From: Anaerotalea alkaliphila
GTDB lineage: Bacteria; Bacillota; Clostridia; Lachnospirales; Vallitaleaceae
Direction: 5' to 3'
DNA length: 64,000 nucleotides
NCBI RefSeq assembly: GCF_010179735.1
Contig: NZ_JAAEEH010000001.1
Span: 1-64,000 of the forward strand
Both the position numbers and the translations under genes were made by a program. Positions 54,036-63,079 of the stretch are shown here, piece after piece (the stretch's first letter is position 1; every line of letters begins with the position of its first letter). A model generated the notes under the pieces. It was not told the origin of the DNA. It searched no databases and saw only the letters and a program-made list of their open reading frames with translations.

Positions 54036-55082
54036 ATGGCAGGAAAGATGTCCATACCGATGGAAGAAAGGGTGCTGCTGGCAAGACAGCTTGCCCTAGT
54101 GGTGGATGCGGACCTTTCCCTGGTGGAGGGTCTGGAGTTGGTGCGCGAAGGCGCAGGCCCCGGCCAGGTGGAGAAGCTTCTGGGGGAAGCCGTCCGGGAC
54201 GTGGGCGAGGGCCTGTCCCTGGGAGAGGCCTTCAAGAGGCAGGAGGAGCGGTTGACCCCCTTCTTTGCCAACATGGTGGACCTGGGTGAAAAGACGGGAA
54301 ACCTGACCAGCCTGTTGGACAGGCTGGCCCAGGTGTATGAGACGGAAATGGAAACGGCCAGGAAGGTCCGGGCGGCGCTGACCTACCCCCTCCTCCTGAC
54401 GCTGATGATGGGACTGGTGGTGCTCCTCCTTGTCGTGAAGATCCTCCCTGTCTTCGAGGAGATCCTGCGCTCCCTGGGCGCGGAAATGCCGGCCCTCACC
54501 CGGGGGCTTCTCCGTACGGGCCTTTTCCTCCAGAACAGGGGAGGGGTTCTGGCCATGCTCCTGCTGGTGGTTCTGGGAGTCCTGTACCTCTGGGGCAGGA
54601 CGGAAAGTGGATCTTTGGCGCTGGAGCGCTGGTCCTACGGAATCCCCTTCTACGGCAAGGTGCGGCGCACGGTCCTGACAGCCACCTTCGCCAGGACCAT
54701 GTCCTTGCTGATGAGCGGTGGAACCGCACCGGCCACCGCATTCCGGATGATGGCTGCCGTCTTCCCCGGAAAAGTGTTTTCGGGTCTGATGGAGCAGGCT
54801 GCGGCCAGGGCCGGAGACGGGGAGCCGGTGGAAAAGGTCCTGGGGGACATGGCTTTCTTTCCCGCCATCCTGAACCGTCTCCTGGGTACCGCCCACGCCA
54901 CAGGGCACCTGGACAGGATGCTGGACAAGGCGGCCCGGGAGATGGACAAACAGACGGATGCGGACCTGGACAGGCTGGTGAACGTGCTGGAGCCGTCGCT
55001 GATCCTGGTGCTGGCGATCATCGTGGGCCTGATCCTGCTTTCGGTCGTCTTGCCGGTGGTCCGGATCATGAACGCCATCTAG
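54036..55082 (+). CDS. pilC: type IV pilus inner-membrane platform protein PilC/GspF
   Basis: A 348-residue protein with two repeated GspF domains (about 10-130 and 215-330), each followed by membrane helices. Family stretches are LARQLALVVDADLSLVEGLE, FANMVDLGEKTGNL and ATFARTMSLLMSGGTAPATA; the last helix is at the C-terminus. PilC holds the motor ATPases in the membrane. Members usually have about 400 residues, so it is short mainly at the N-terminus. ATG 54036 follows GGAGGG by 7 bases; a TTG at 54021 lies ahead of that site. Confidence 0.9.
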   Translation: MAGKMSIPMEERVLLARQLALVVDADLSLVEGLELVREGAGPGQVEKLLGEAVRDVGEGLSLGEAFKRQEERLTPFFANMVDLGEKTGNLTSLLDRLAQVYETEMETARKVRAALTYPLLLTLMMGLVVLLLVVKILPVFEEILRSLGAEMPALTRGLLRTGLFLQNRGGVLAMLLLVVLGVLYLWGRTESGSLALERWSYGIPFYGKVRRTVLTATFARTMSLLMSGGTAPATAFRMMAAVFPGKVFSGLMEQAAARAGDGEPVEKVLGDMAFFPAILNRLLGTAHATGHLDRMLDKAAREMDKQTDADLDRLVNVLEPSLILVLAIIVGLILLSVVLPVVRIMNAI

Positions 55083-55094
55083 GCAGGAGGGGAC

Positions 55095-55436
55095 ATGGGA
55101 AAAAAGAGAGGAAGCCGCATCCATGCGGCATGGACGGGGCTTGTGTTCCTGGTCCTGATCCTATGCTGGACCATGGGGGCCTTGGGGTCGTACAGGGAAC
55201 AGGCAGGAAAGGAAAGGACAGCGGAGATGGAAGAGACCATCCGGCAGTATGCGGTGCAGTGCTACGCACTGGAAGGGGCCTACCCCCCGGACCTGGCCCA
55301 TCTGGCAAAAGAGTATGGCCTGGTCCTGGATGAAGACCGGTACTTCTACTATTACAGCGCCTTTGCTTCCAACATCCTGCCGGAGGTGATCGTGATTGAA
55401 AAAGGGGAAAGGAGGCCGCCATGGGGAGAAAATTGA
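55095..55436 (+). CDS. small membrane-anchored pseudopilin-like protein
   Basis: A 113-residue protein with a basic N-terminus, one hydrophobic helix (about 11-32) and a soluble tail with EMEETIRQYAVQCYALEGAYPPDLAHL. That stretch resembles the alpha-helix and PxxL turn of GspG-type pseudopilins. No clear prepilin peptidase site (G followed by FTLxE) is visible, so processing is doubtful. It lies between pilC and the next pilin-like gene, overlapping that gene by 16 bases. Pilus-related function is inferred from place and layout. Confidence 0.6.
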   Translation: MGKKRGSRIHAAWTGLVFLVLILCWTMGALGSYREQAGKERTAEMEETIRQYAVQCYALEGAYPPDLAHLAKEYGLVLDEDRYFYYYSAFASNILPEVIVIEKGERRPPWGEN

Positions 55437-55948
55437 ACCTGTCCCTGGAATCCCTTCTGGTCATGGCGCTGGTGACGGTATTCATGACCGCCGCGGTTGT
55501 TCTGATTTGGGAAGGAAGGGAAAGCTACGACCGGATCATGGAAGTACGTCTGGCCCAGGACAAGGCGAGGACGGCGCTTTCCTATCTGGCCGGCAAGGTC
55601 CGGCAGAACGACGGGGAAGGCCTGCTGCGCTTCCAAAAGGAAGGGATGGGGGACACCGGAAGCCTGGTCCTGATCCATGGGGGAGCGGAAGAGGGCTATG
55701 CCACCCATATCTTCTTCGAAGAGGGAATCCTTTGGGAATGCTATACGGAAGTGGAGGGGACGCCTGACCGGGAGTCCAGCCAAAAAGTCATCAGCCTCCC
55801 GGGACTCGTATTGGAGCAGGAGCCGAAGGCTCCGGGTTTGCTGAAGGCATGGGTGACCGACGGAATGGAGCCCTATGGGCTTCCCAGATACATGGCGGTG
55901 CGGGGGGCGGATTTGCAGGGAGGTGCGGCATATGGATCCATCCGATAG
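55421..55948 (+). CDS. DUF4860-like pseudopilin protein
   Basis: A 175-residue protein with an N-terminal hydrophobic helix (about 9-30) that begins LSLESLLVMALV, a pilin-like pattern with a Glu at the fifth-residue-like place but without the Gly of a standard cleavage site. The remainder is a beta-rich soluble domain. It resembles DUF4860 proteins that occur in clostridial pilus loci; this is from memory of the pattern. It overlaps both neighbouring genes (16 and 17 bases), which points to tight co-translation in the pilus set. Confidence 0.55.
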   Translation: MGRKLNLSLESLLVMALVTVFMTAAVVLIWEGRESYDRIMEVRLAQDKARTALSYLAGKVRQNDGEGLLRFQKEGMGDTGSLVLIHGGAEEGYATHIFFEEGILWECYTEVEGTPDRESSQKVISLPGLVLEQEPKAPGLLKAWVTDGMEPYGLPRYMAVRGADLQGGAAYGSIR

Positions 55949-56438
55949 AATCTCCGGGTTCACCCTGGTGGAGGTCGTGGTCTCCATTGCCGTGCTTTCC
56001 CTGTTGTCCGTGTTTTTCCTGCAGCTGTTCCTGAAGGCGCAGGAGGTGAACGGAAGGGCAAGGGAGCTGGACCAGGCGACCGTGCTGGCCTCCGGCCTGT
56101 TGGAATCGGCAAAAGCCGCGGGACGCATGGCTCCAGAAGACCTTCCCCATCCGTATGGCAGCATGCTCCCTATGGATGGGAATCCGCAAGGAGCGCGTTT
56201 CCACCTTCTGCTGGATGGGGACTTCAGGCCACTGGCGGATGGATCCCCTTGGACCTACAGGCTGGTTTTTGAGGAAAGCCTGGAGGAGAGCCGGAAGGAT
56301 CCAGCTGTTCCAGGAAGGTTCAAGGGGCTCTACCGCTGGACCTGCAAGGTGGAGAAGGAAACCGGGACAACTTTGGTCCGGCTGGTCGCCGGGCATCGGA
56401 GGCAGGTGGAGACCCTGCCGGGGGAGGTGGACGGATGA
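55932..56438 (+). CDS. type IV prepilin-like protein with N-methylation motif
   Basis: A 168-residue prepilin. A short leader MDPSDRISG precedes FTLVEVVVSIAVLSLLSV, the classic prepilin peptidase site: cleavage after Gly, Phe methylated, Glu at position 5. The rest is a small soluble domain with SGLLESAKAAG typical of minor pilins. ATG 55932 has GGGAGGTG ahead; the frame opens earlier at 55875 inside the previous gene. The next gene overlaps by 4 bases. Most likely a minor pilin; a PilD peptidase is needed but is not encoded in this window. Confidence 0.85.
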   Translation: MDPSDRISGFTLVEVVVSIAVLSLLSVFFLQLFLKAQEVNGRARELDQATVLASGLLESAKAAGRMAPEDLPHPYGSMLPMDGNPQGARFHLLLDGDFRPLADGSPWTYRLVFEESLEESRKDPAVPGRFKGLYRWTCKVEKETGTTLVRLVAGHRRQVETLPGEVDG

Positions 56439-56821
56439 AGCGGAAGCTCTTGCAGGAAGAAAGGGGCGCCACGTCGGTTCTGGTGGTGCTGCTGCTGGTG
56501 GTGGTGCTGCTGCTGGGCGTATCCGCTTTGACCACAGCCAAGGCGGGATTGGTGCTGGCGGAAAAGAACAGGGCCCATCTGGAGGAACTGGGGGAGTTGG
56601 AATTGGAGGGGGAACGCCTGCTGTTCGAGGCGGAAGCCATGGGGGACCCCGGCGGAGACGGAAGGATCCTGCTGGAAGCCTTTTCCCAAGAACGTTCCGG
56701 CCGGCGACTGGAGGTGGAGGCCAACTGGGAAGAAGGCGGATACAGGCTGGTCCGTTGGCAGGTCATGCAGGAGCCTTGGGACTATGAAGGCGGAATCGAA
56801 TACGAAAACCCGGATTTTTAA
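56435..56821 (+). CDS. PilX-like minor pilin protein
   Basis: A 128-residue protein with a charged leader, RGATSVLVVLLLVVVLLLGVSALTT as a single membrane helix (about 11-34) and a Glu-rich soluble tail. RGA-S-hydrophobic starts are common in PilX-type or TadE-like proteins of pilus loci. There is no canonical G-FTLxE site. It overlaps the preceding pilin by ATGA. It closes the pilus set; plsC begins 13 bases later. Function inferred from place and topology. Confidence 0.6.
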   Translation: MKRKLLQEERGATSVLVVLLLVVVLLLGVSALTTAKAGLVLAEKNRAHLEELGELELEGERLLFEAEAMGDPGGDGRILLEAFSQERSGRRLEVEANWEEGGYRLVRWQVMQEPWDYEGGIEYENPDF

Positions 56822-56834
56822 GGAGTGTGTGAGG

Positions 56835-57566
56835 ATGAAAACAATCGGCTGGTTCATCGGATTTTGGATTTTTCAGCTTGTTACCCTGCCGTTTTTGCTG
56901 TATTATAATAGTATTCTGAAGAAGTCGGGGGATCAGGAAAGGAAGGATGCCTTCCTCTATCCCTTCACACGCATCTGGGCCAGGCTGATGGTTGGCATGA
57001 CAGGGTCCACTGTGGAAGTGGAGGGGACGGAACGGCTTCCGGTAGGGAACGTCCTGTTTGTCTCCAACCACCAAAGCAATTTCGACATCCCCTTGCTGCT
57101 GGGATATGTGCCCAAACTGAAGGGGTTCGTGGCCAAGGTGGAACTGAAGAAACTGCCTGTGGTGAACCGGTGGATGGAAGCGCTGGACTGCATTTTCCTG
57201 GACAGGCAGAACCTGCGGCAGTCCCTGGCGGCAATCCAGCTGGGCATCGGCAAGCTGAAGGCAGGGAGGAGCCTGGTGGTCTTCCCGGAAGGGACCCGAA
57301 GCAAGGGGCCCGAAATGGGGACCTTCAAGAAGGGGAGCCTTAAGTTGGCGGTCAAGTCAGGAGTGCCTGTGGTACCGGTCACCATCGACGGAACCTACCG
57401 GCTTCTGGAAGAAAAGGGCAGGATCCAAAAAGCCCATGTGCGCGTCACCATCCATCCGCCCCTGCTTGTGGGGGGGATGACCGCAGAAGAAAAAGAATCC
57501 TTGGTAGAGCGGGTATTTGACATCGTCAAAGGCCCTCTAGACAATAAAAACGACAAACAAGAGTGA
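56835..57566 (+). CDS. plsC: 1-acyl-sn-glycerol-3-phosphate acyltransferase
   Basis: A 243-residue membrane-associated acyltransferase that makes phosphatidate, the substrate of CdsA encoded upstream. An N-terminal hydrophobic helix (about 5-25) precedes the catalytic HQSNFD (HX4D type, near residue 80) and the substrate-binding FPEGTRSKG near 154. VPVVPVTIDGTY is also typical. ATG 56835 is chosen because AAGGAGTG lies 7 bases ahead; an in-frame ATG at 56784 overlaps the previous gene. Length normal (about 240). Confidence 0.94.
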   Translation: MKTIGWFIGFWIFQLVTLPFLLYYNSILKKSGDQERKDAFLYPFTRIWARLMVGMTGSTVEVEGTERLPVGNVLFVSNHQSNFDIPLLLGYVPKLKGFVAKVELKKLPVVNRWMEALDCIFLDRQNLRQSLAAIQLGIGKLKAGRSLVVFPEGTRSKGPEMGTFKKGSLKLAVKSGVPVVPVTIDGTYRLLEEKGRIQKAHVRVTIHPPLLVGGMTAEEKESLVERVFDIVKGPLDNKNDKQE

Positions 57567-57576
57567 GGTGCTTATC

Positions 57577-58044
57577 ATGGAGACGAATTTTTCAGAACTG
57601 GAACTGATCACCCTGGCCATCAGCATGGAAGAGGAAGGTGTGAAGTTTTACACCGACTATGCGAAAAAGACGACAGGCGAACTGAAGGAAATCCTGCTGG
57701 GGCTTGCGGACGACGAGAAGCGGCATGTGCACATCTTCCAGAAGATGTATGATGAAATGAAAAAAGGGCAGGAATCCGAGGAGTACCTGTTCGACGAGAA
57801 TGTCAAGGAGTATTTCCATTCCTTTGCGAAAAGCGAGGCCTTCAGCCGGGAGCCCAAGGTGGTCAGCACAGTAAAGGGAGCCCTTTTGGTCGGTGTGGAA
57901 ACAGAGAAAGCCACCGTGGACTACTACAAGAATTTGATGAAGTACATCCAAGGGGATGCGAAGGACGTGTTGGGACGGATGATCAAAGAGGAGGTCTCCC
58001 ATATGGAAAGGCTAAAGGAACTGTACGACAACTACCAGGAATAG
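57577..58044 (+). CDS. rubrerythrin-like diiron protein without rubredoxin domain
   Basis: A 155-residue four-helix ferritin-like protein. Diiron ligands are suggested by E in SMEEEGVKFY, EKRH (ExxH near 48), E in GVETEKATVDYY and EVSH (ExxH near 142). Full rubrerythrins have a C-terminal Cys4 rubredoxin domain, which is missing here. Such proteins reduce peroxide or store or sense iron in anaerobes. ATG 57577 follows GAGGTG by 7 bases. It comes right after plsC and is ended by the hairpin at 58068. Confidence 0.85.
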   Translation: METNFSELELITLAISMEEEGVKFYTDYAKKTTGELKEILLGLADDEKRHVHIFQKMYDEMKKGQESEEYLFDENVKEYFHSFAKSEAFSREPKVVSTVKGALLVGVETEKATVDYYKNLMKYIQGDAKDVLGRMIKEEVSHMERLKELYDNYQE

Positions 58045-58067
58045 GTTGTAGGAAGTGCGGCAGATGG

Positions 58068-58104
58068 ACAAGCGTTTGGCAGAGATGCCGGATGCTTGTT
58101 TTTT
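58068..58104 (+). terminator. terminator after the rubrerythrin-like gene
   Basis: ACAAGC (58068-58073) pairs with GCTTGT (58094-58099), with an inner GGCA-GAGA-TGCC hairpin, followed by TTTTT. The rest of the 160-base gap before dgt is A+T-rich, with no firm promoter. Confidence 0.72.
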
Positions 58105-58206
58105 GTTGGAAAAAAGGAAATTTCTGAAAAAAGTCGTATATTATGAGTAATGAAAGAATTAGGGCCCGGGGGTGCGGTCATCGACCACAAGAAGAGGAGG
58201 AAAGCC

Positions 58207-59214
58207 ATGAATCTCAGGGAACATCAGGAAGCTTTTGAGGCAGAGTATCTAAGCCCGTATGCGGCGTTGAGCAGGAACTCCAAGGGAAGGGAGGTGGAGG
58301 AGCCGGAATGCGACATCCGCCCCGTATTCCAGAGGGACCGGGACAGGATCCTCCATTCCAAAGCCTTCAGGAGGTTGAAGCATAAGACGCAGGTGTTCAT
58401 ATCCCCCGAGGGGGACCACTACAGGACCAGGCTGACCCATACCCTGGAGGTCTCCCAGATCTCCAGGACCATTGCCCGTGCCCTGCAGCTGAACGAAGAC
58501 CTGACGGAGGCGATCGCGCTGGGGCATGACCTGGGACACACGCCTTTCGGACATGCGGGAGAGTACGCCTTGGACAAGATCTGCCCCCAGGGCTTCAAAC
58601 ACTACGAACAGAGCCTGCGGGTGGTGGAGCGGCTGGAGAACAAGGGAAAGGGACTGAACCTGACCTTCGAGGTGAAGGACGGCATCCTGAACCATCCTTC
58701 CAAGGGGATGCCGACCACCTTGGAAGGGAAAATCGTACGGGTCTCGGACAAGATCGCCTACATCAACCACGACATCGACGATGCGGTCCGGGGAAGGATC
58801 CTCGCGGCGGAGGACTTGCCCCGTCCATACATCGAAATCCTGGGAAGCACCTCCAGCAAGAGGATCAGCAGCATGATCCACGACATCGTGCGGCACAGCG
58901 CAGGGAAGGACGATATCCTGATGGGAAAGGAAATGGAGGAAGCCATGCGCGAGACCCGCAAATTCATGTTCGAGAACGTGTACATGGAGTCCAAGGCCAA
59001 GGAGCATGAGGACAAGGCCAAAAACCTGCTGACACAGCTCTACCTGTACTTCAAGGAGAACACCCACCTGCTGCCGGTGGAGTATCTGGAGATGATGGAC
59101 GAGGGGGATGAGGAAGACCGTGTGGTGGCGGATTACATCGCAGGGATGACGGACAGGTATGCCGTGCGGAAGTTCTACGAGATATTTGTTCCCGCAAATT
59201 GGAAGGAAGTTTAG
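58207..59214 (+). CDS. dgt: dGTP triphosphohydrolase-like HD protein
   Basis: A 335-residue HD-domain protein of the deoxyguanosinetriphosphate triphosphohydrolase family (type 2). Metal-binding HD residues are visible in [26 protein letters not shown] and [13 protein letters not shown]. These enzymes cut dNTPs to nucleoside and triphosphate and so adjust dNTP pools. The frame opens at 58150, but ATG 58207 has GAGGAGG ahead and gives the usual start. It precedes dnaG and rpoD, the standard clostridial order. Confidence 0.94.
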   Translation: MNLREHQEAFEAEYLSPYAALSRNSKGREVEEPECDIRPVFQRDRDRILHSKAFRRLKHKTQVFISPEGDHYRTRLTHTLEVSQISRTIARALQLNEDLTEAIALGHDLGHTPFGHAGEYALDKICPQGFKHYEQSLRVVERLENKGKGLNLTFEVKDGILNHPSKGMPTTLEGKIVRVSDKIAYINHDIDDAVRGRILAAEDLPRPYIEILGSTSSKRISSMIHDIVRHSAGKDDILMGKEMEEAMRETRKFMFENVYMESKAKEHEDKAKNLLTQLYLYFKENTHLLPVEYLEMMDEGDEEDRVVADYIAGMTDRYAVRKFYEIFVPANWKEV

Positions 59215-59332
59215 AGGATATCCGAGCTTTATGTCGAATTATTCATACAGTGCGCATCAAAAGGGCAAGGGGTCCAGGATGCGGAAACCGTAAAGGAACA
59301 GTCGTCCGTCTTTCGGAGGAGGAGCAGTGGTC

Positions 59333-61108
59333 ATGTATTTTCCAGACGAGATTATCGAAGAGGTGCGGGTGCGGAATGACATCGTGGATGTCATTTCCCA
59401 ATATGTGAAGCTCACCCCCAAGGGAAGCTCCCACTTCGGCCTGTGTCCTTTCCATCATGAGAAGACCCCCTCCTTCTCCGTATCCAAGGACAAGCAGATG
59501 TATTATTGTTTCGGGTGCGGTGCGGGAGGGAATGTATACACCTTCCTCATGGCCTACGAGAATTACTCCTTCGTGGAAGCGGTGAAGAGCCTGGCGGACA
59601 GGGTCCACCTGGAGCTTCCGGAACCGGAGGTTTCGGAGGAAATGAAGAAGGAAATAGGATACAAGCAGCAGCTCTACGAGGCCAACCGGCTGGCTGCCCG
59701 CTACTTCTACTACCAGCTGACCCAAGGCCAGGGGAAGACAGCCCTTGCCTATCTGGAGAACCGGAAGATCGGCGAAGAATATAGGAAGAAGTTCGGCCTG
59801 GGGTACGCCAATTTTTACAGGGACGACCTGCTGCAGTTCATGCAAAGCAAAGGGATTCCGATTCAGGTGCTGCTGGATGCGGGACTGGCGATGGAAGACA
59901 AAGGAAAGAAAGGCAGCCATTACGACAGGTTCTTCAACCGTCTGATGTTTCCCATCCTGGACGTGCAGAACAGGATTGTAGGATTCGGGGGACGTGTGCT
60001 GGGGGACGGAGGTCCCAAGTATTTGAATTCACCGGAGACAAAAATTTTCGACAAGAGCAGGAACCTGTACGGCATGAACCTGGCGAGGACGTCCAGGGGC
60101 GGTTCCATCCTTCTGGTGGAAGGATATCTGGATGTGATTTCCCTCCATCAGGCCGGATACGGCAATGCGGTGGCTTCTTTGGGAACCGCCCTCACGAAAG
60201 GGCAGGCGGCCCTCATCAAGCGCTATTCCGACGAGGTGGTCATCGCCTACGATACGGACGAAGCCGGAATACAGGCGGCCCTGCGGGCCTTCCCGGTGCT
60301 CAAGGAAGCGGGACTCTCGGTCCGGGTGGCAACCATGGAAGGGGCCAAGGATCCGGACGAACTGATCCAAGCCAGGGGGCCGGAAGCGTTCGGGGAAGTT
60401 TTGGGCAAGGCCCTGCCGGGATTCATGTTCGAGGTCCGCACCATGGCCGCAAGGACCGACCTGGAGGATCCGGCCTACAAGACCCAATTCACCAGGGAAG
60501 TTGCCCGGAAGATTCTGATGATGGAGGACGGACATGAACGGGACAACTACATCGCAGCCGTCGCCAAAGAGTACGGGATTCGGGAGCATACCCTCGGGAG
60601 CCTGGTGAACGAGCTGGGAAACCAGGGGGGGCTGGTCCGTCCGGAACCGCCTTCCAGAGCAAGGAAGAAGCCCATGGACGGGGAAAACGAGGATGCTTTG
60701 GTCAAGGCGCAAAAGAATCTCCTGTCCTTTATGGTGAACCATGAGAAATTGTTCGCAGTCATCAAGGAGCATGTTTCGCCCTTTCATTTTACGGATGCGT
60801 TGCTCCATCAAGTGGCAGTGACGGTATACGGTCTAGACGGGGAAGGGCTGGAAATCGTACCTTCCGCGGTGATCGACAAATTCATGAAGCTGGAGGACCA
60901 AACCAGGGTGGCGGGCGTCTTCAACAACCCCATTCCCATAGAGAACCAAATCCAACTGGAAAAAATGATCAATGAGAGCATCCGGTTGTTGAAAGGGGCC
61001 TATCTGGACAATCTGGCCAGGAACCTGGCAGACCCCCAAGCGCTGATGGAAGCCATCCAAGAGAAGCGGATGCTTCAGAACTTCCATCTGTCCTTGCGGG
61101 ACCTATGA
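59333..61108 (+). CDS. dnaG: DNA primase
   Basis: A 591-residue primase that makes RNA primers at the replication fork. The CHC2 zinc ribbon is [19 protein letters not shown] (about 38-65). The TOPRIM core has [16 protein letters not shown] near 262 and YDTDEAG near 310. The C-terminal helicase-binding region follows a Lys/Arg linker near 445. GTG 59327 is a near-equal alternative start; ATG 59333 sits 8 bases after the GGAGGAGGAG run. Ends 16 bases before rpoD. Confidence 0.97.
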   Translation: MYFPDEIIEEVRVRNDIVDVISQYVKLTPKGSSHFGLCPFHHEKTPSFSVSKDKQMYYCFGCGAGGNVYTFLMAYENYSFVEAVKSLADRVHLELPEPEVSEEMKKEIGYKQQLYEANRLAARYFYYQLTQGQGKTALAYLENRKIGEEYRKKFGLGYANFYRDDLLQFMQSKGIPIQVLLDAGLAMEDKGKKGSHYDRFFNRLMFPILDVQNRIVGFGGRVLGDGGPKYLNSPETKIFDKSRNLYGMNLARTSRGGSILLVEGYLDVISLHQAGYGNAVASLGTALTKGQAALIKRYSDEVVIAYDTDEAGIQAALRAFPVLKEAGLSVRVATMEGAKDPDELIQARGPEAFGEVLGKALPGFMFEVRTMAARTDLEDPAYKTQFTREVARKILMMEDGHERDNYIAAVAKEYGIREHTLGSLVNELGNQGGLVRPEPPSRARKKPMDGENEDALVKAQKNLLSFMVNHEKLFAVIKEHVSPFHFTDALLHQVAVTVYGLDGEGLEIVPSAVIDKFMKLEDQTRVAGVFNNPIPIENQIQLEKMINESIRLLKGAYLDNLARNLADPQALMEAIQEKRMLQNFHLSLRDL

Positions 61109-61124
61109 AGAAAGGACGAACGAA

Positions 61125-62267
61125 ATGGCAGCAGATGAGAATATGATCGGCTTTGAAATCAAATTGAGGGAACTCGTACAGAACGCAAAGGAAAAGAAAA
61201 ACATCCTGGAGTATAAAGAAGTGGAGGAGCACTTCAAGGACCTGGCGCTGGAGCCGGAAAAGATCGAAAAGATCTATGAGTATCTGGAACGGAACGGCAT
61301 CGACCTGATCAATGCCATCGACGAGCCGGAAACGCCCGTGTTGGACTTGGATCTGGACATCGACCTGGACATCGACCTGGAATTGGAAGTGGAAGAGGAA
61401 GAGGAAGTGGAACTGGACCTGTCCCTTCCAGAAGGGTTGAACATTGATGACCCGGTAAGGATGTACCTGAAGGAAATCGGGAAGGTCCCCCTGTTGACAG
61501 CGGAAGAGGAGATCACCCTCGCCAAGCAGATGGAGGAAGGGCAGGAGGCAGCCAAGAAGCGCCTGGCCGAAGCGAACTTGCGCCTGGTGGTCAGCATCGC
61601 CAAACGTTACGTGGGAAGGGGCATGCTGTTCCTCGACCTGATCCAGGAAGGGAATCTTGGGCTGATCAAAGCAGTGGAGAAGTTCGACTACAGGAAAGGC
61701 TACAAATTCAGCACCTATGCAACCTGGTGGATCCGCCAAGCCATCACCAGGGCCATTGCGGACCAGGCCAGGACAATCCGGATCCCCGTGCACATGGTGG
61801 AAACCATCAACAAGCTGATCCGCGTGTCCAGGCAGCTCCTCCAGGAATTGGGCAGGGACCCCCTGCCCGAAGAGATTGCTGCGGAACTGGACATGCCGGT
61901 GGAAAAGGTCAGGGAAATCTTGAAGATTTCCCAGGAACCGGTATCCTTGGAAACCCCCATCGGGGAGGAGGAGGACAGCCATCTGGGGGATTTCATCCAG
62001 GACGAGAATGTTCCCGTGCCTGCGGAAGCTGCCGCGTTCACCTTGCTGAAGGAACAGCTGGTGGAAGTGTTGGACACCCTGACCGACAGGGAACAGAAGG
62101 TGCTACGGCTCCGCTTCGGGCTGGACGACGGCCGGGCACGCACGCTGGAAGAGGTGGGCAAGGAGTTCAATGTGACACGGGAGCGGATCCGACAGATCGA
62201 AGCCAAGGCATTGCGCAAGTTGCGCCATCCCAGCCGAAGCCGGAAGTTGAAGGACTATTTGGAATAG
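61125..62267 (+). CDS. rpoD: primary sigma factor RpoD/SigA
   Basis: A 380-residue group 1 sigma factor. A short region 1.1-like helical part (1-65) is followed by an unusual acidic linker rich in alternating Leu/Ile and Asp/Glu (about 72-104). Region 1.2 begins [17 protein letters not shown]; regions 2.3-2.4 read [29 protein letters not shown]; region 4.2 reads [32 protein letters not shown]. These predict recognition of TTGACA/TATAAT promoters, as seen through this window. A terminator follows. Confidence 0.98.
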   Translation: MAADENMIGFEIKLRELVQNAKEKKNILEYKEVEEHFKDLALEPEKIEKIYEYLERNGIDLINAIDEPETPVLDLDLDIDLDIDLELEVEEEEEVELDLSLPEGLNIDDPVRMYLKEIGKVPLLTAEEEITLAKQMEEGQEAAKKRLAEANLRLVVSIAKRYVGRGMLFLDLIQEGNLGLIKAVEKFDYRKGYKFSTYATWWIRQAITRAIADQARTIRIPVHMVETINKLIRVSRQLLQELGRDPLPEEIAAELDMPVEKVREILKISQEPVSLETPIGEEEDSHLGDFIQDENVPVPAEAAAFTLLKEQLVEVLDTLTDREQKVLRLRFGLDDGRARTLEEVGKEFNVTRERIRQIEAKALRKLRHPSRSRKLKDYLE

Positions 62268-62288
62268 ATGCCCTAGGAGGCGTTGAAG

Positions 62289-62328
62289 CCACGGCTGGAC
62301 AGGGAGTTCCTGGAGGCCGTGGTTTTTT
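62289..62328 (+). terminator. terminator after rpoD
   Basis: CCACGGC (62289-62295) pairs exactly with GCCGTGG (62316-62322), with an inner CAGG/CCTG stem, followed by TTTTTT. Confidence 0.85.
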
Positions 62329-62342
62329 GGACAGGAGAAGAC

Positions 62343-63068
62343 ATGGAATTATCAAAACGTTTGGAACACATCGCCTCCTACGTGCCCGTGGGAGCGGTTG
62401 TAGCCGACATCGGGACGGACCACGGCTACATCCCCATCCAGCTGGTCCTGGAAGGCAGGATCTCCAAGGCCTACGCCATGGATGTCGCCCGGAAGCCGCT
62501 GGAAAAGGCAAGGGACAACATCCGTGCCTTTGGGGTGGAACGGCAGGTGGAGGTCCTGCTATCCGATGGACTTGAAGGATTCCGCACACTGAAAGCCAAG
62601 GACCCCCATGCGTATGCCGCCATCGATACGGTGGTTGTGGCCGGCATGGGAGGGAAATTGATGGAAAGGATCCTCCTGGAGGGCGGGGACCTGCTTGAGC
62701 ATGTGGAACATCTGATCCTTTCCCCCCATCTGGACGAAGGTGCCGTCCGCAGGACGGTCCACGGCCTCGGCTACAGGATCCGGGAGGAATCCTTTCTGCG
62801 GGAGGAGGGAAAACCCTACCTGGTCCTGCACTGCACGAAAGGGAAGGAAAGCTACAGAAGCAGGTTCGAGTACAGGTACGGAAAGCGGTTGCTGGAGACC
62901 CTGCCGGAGGAATACAGGGAATACCTCCGGCAGCAGCTGGAAGCCAAAAGGAGGCTGCTGGAGATGCTGGGAAAAACAGGCTCTGCAGGCGCGGCCAGAA
63001 AAGCGGAGGAACTGAAGGAGGAAGTGGAGGAGCTGTCACGGTTCCTCCACGGAGGGACAACCGTATAA
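62343..63068 (+). CDS. trmK: tRNA (adenine-22-N1)-methyltransferase TrmK
   Basis: A 241-residue SAM-dependent enzyme methylating A22 in tRNA. The N-terminal Rossmann domain has ELSKRLEHIASYVP, VADIGTDHGYIPI (SAM site), DVARKPLEKARDN, VEVLLSDGLEG and VVAGMGGKLM. The C-terminal part is a coiled coil (about 175-235). ATG 62343 with AGGAGAAG ahead gives the usual start; the frame opens at 62283, inside the terminator. Paired with the Nif3-like gene 11 bases on, as in most Bacillota. No separate promoter was evident after the terminator. Confidence 0.95.
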   Translation: MELSKRLEHIASYVPVGAVVADIGTDHGYIPIQLVLEGRISKAYAMDVARKPLEKARDNIRAFGVERQVEVLLSDGLEGFRTLKAKDPHAYAAIDTVVVAGMGGKLMERILLEGGDLLEHVEHLILSPHLDEGAVRRTVHGLGYRIREESFLREEGKPYLVLHCTKGKESYRSRFEYRYGKRLLETLPEEYREYLRQQLEAKRRLLEMLGKTGSAGAARKAEELKEEVEELSRFLHGGTTV

Positions 63069-63079
63069 GGAGGAAGGGT

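Noticed and set aside
60041-60060. CodY-box-like AATTTTC in dnaG
   Set aside because: Only half of the 15-base palindrome is present and it lies in coding sequence far from any promoter.
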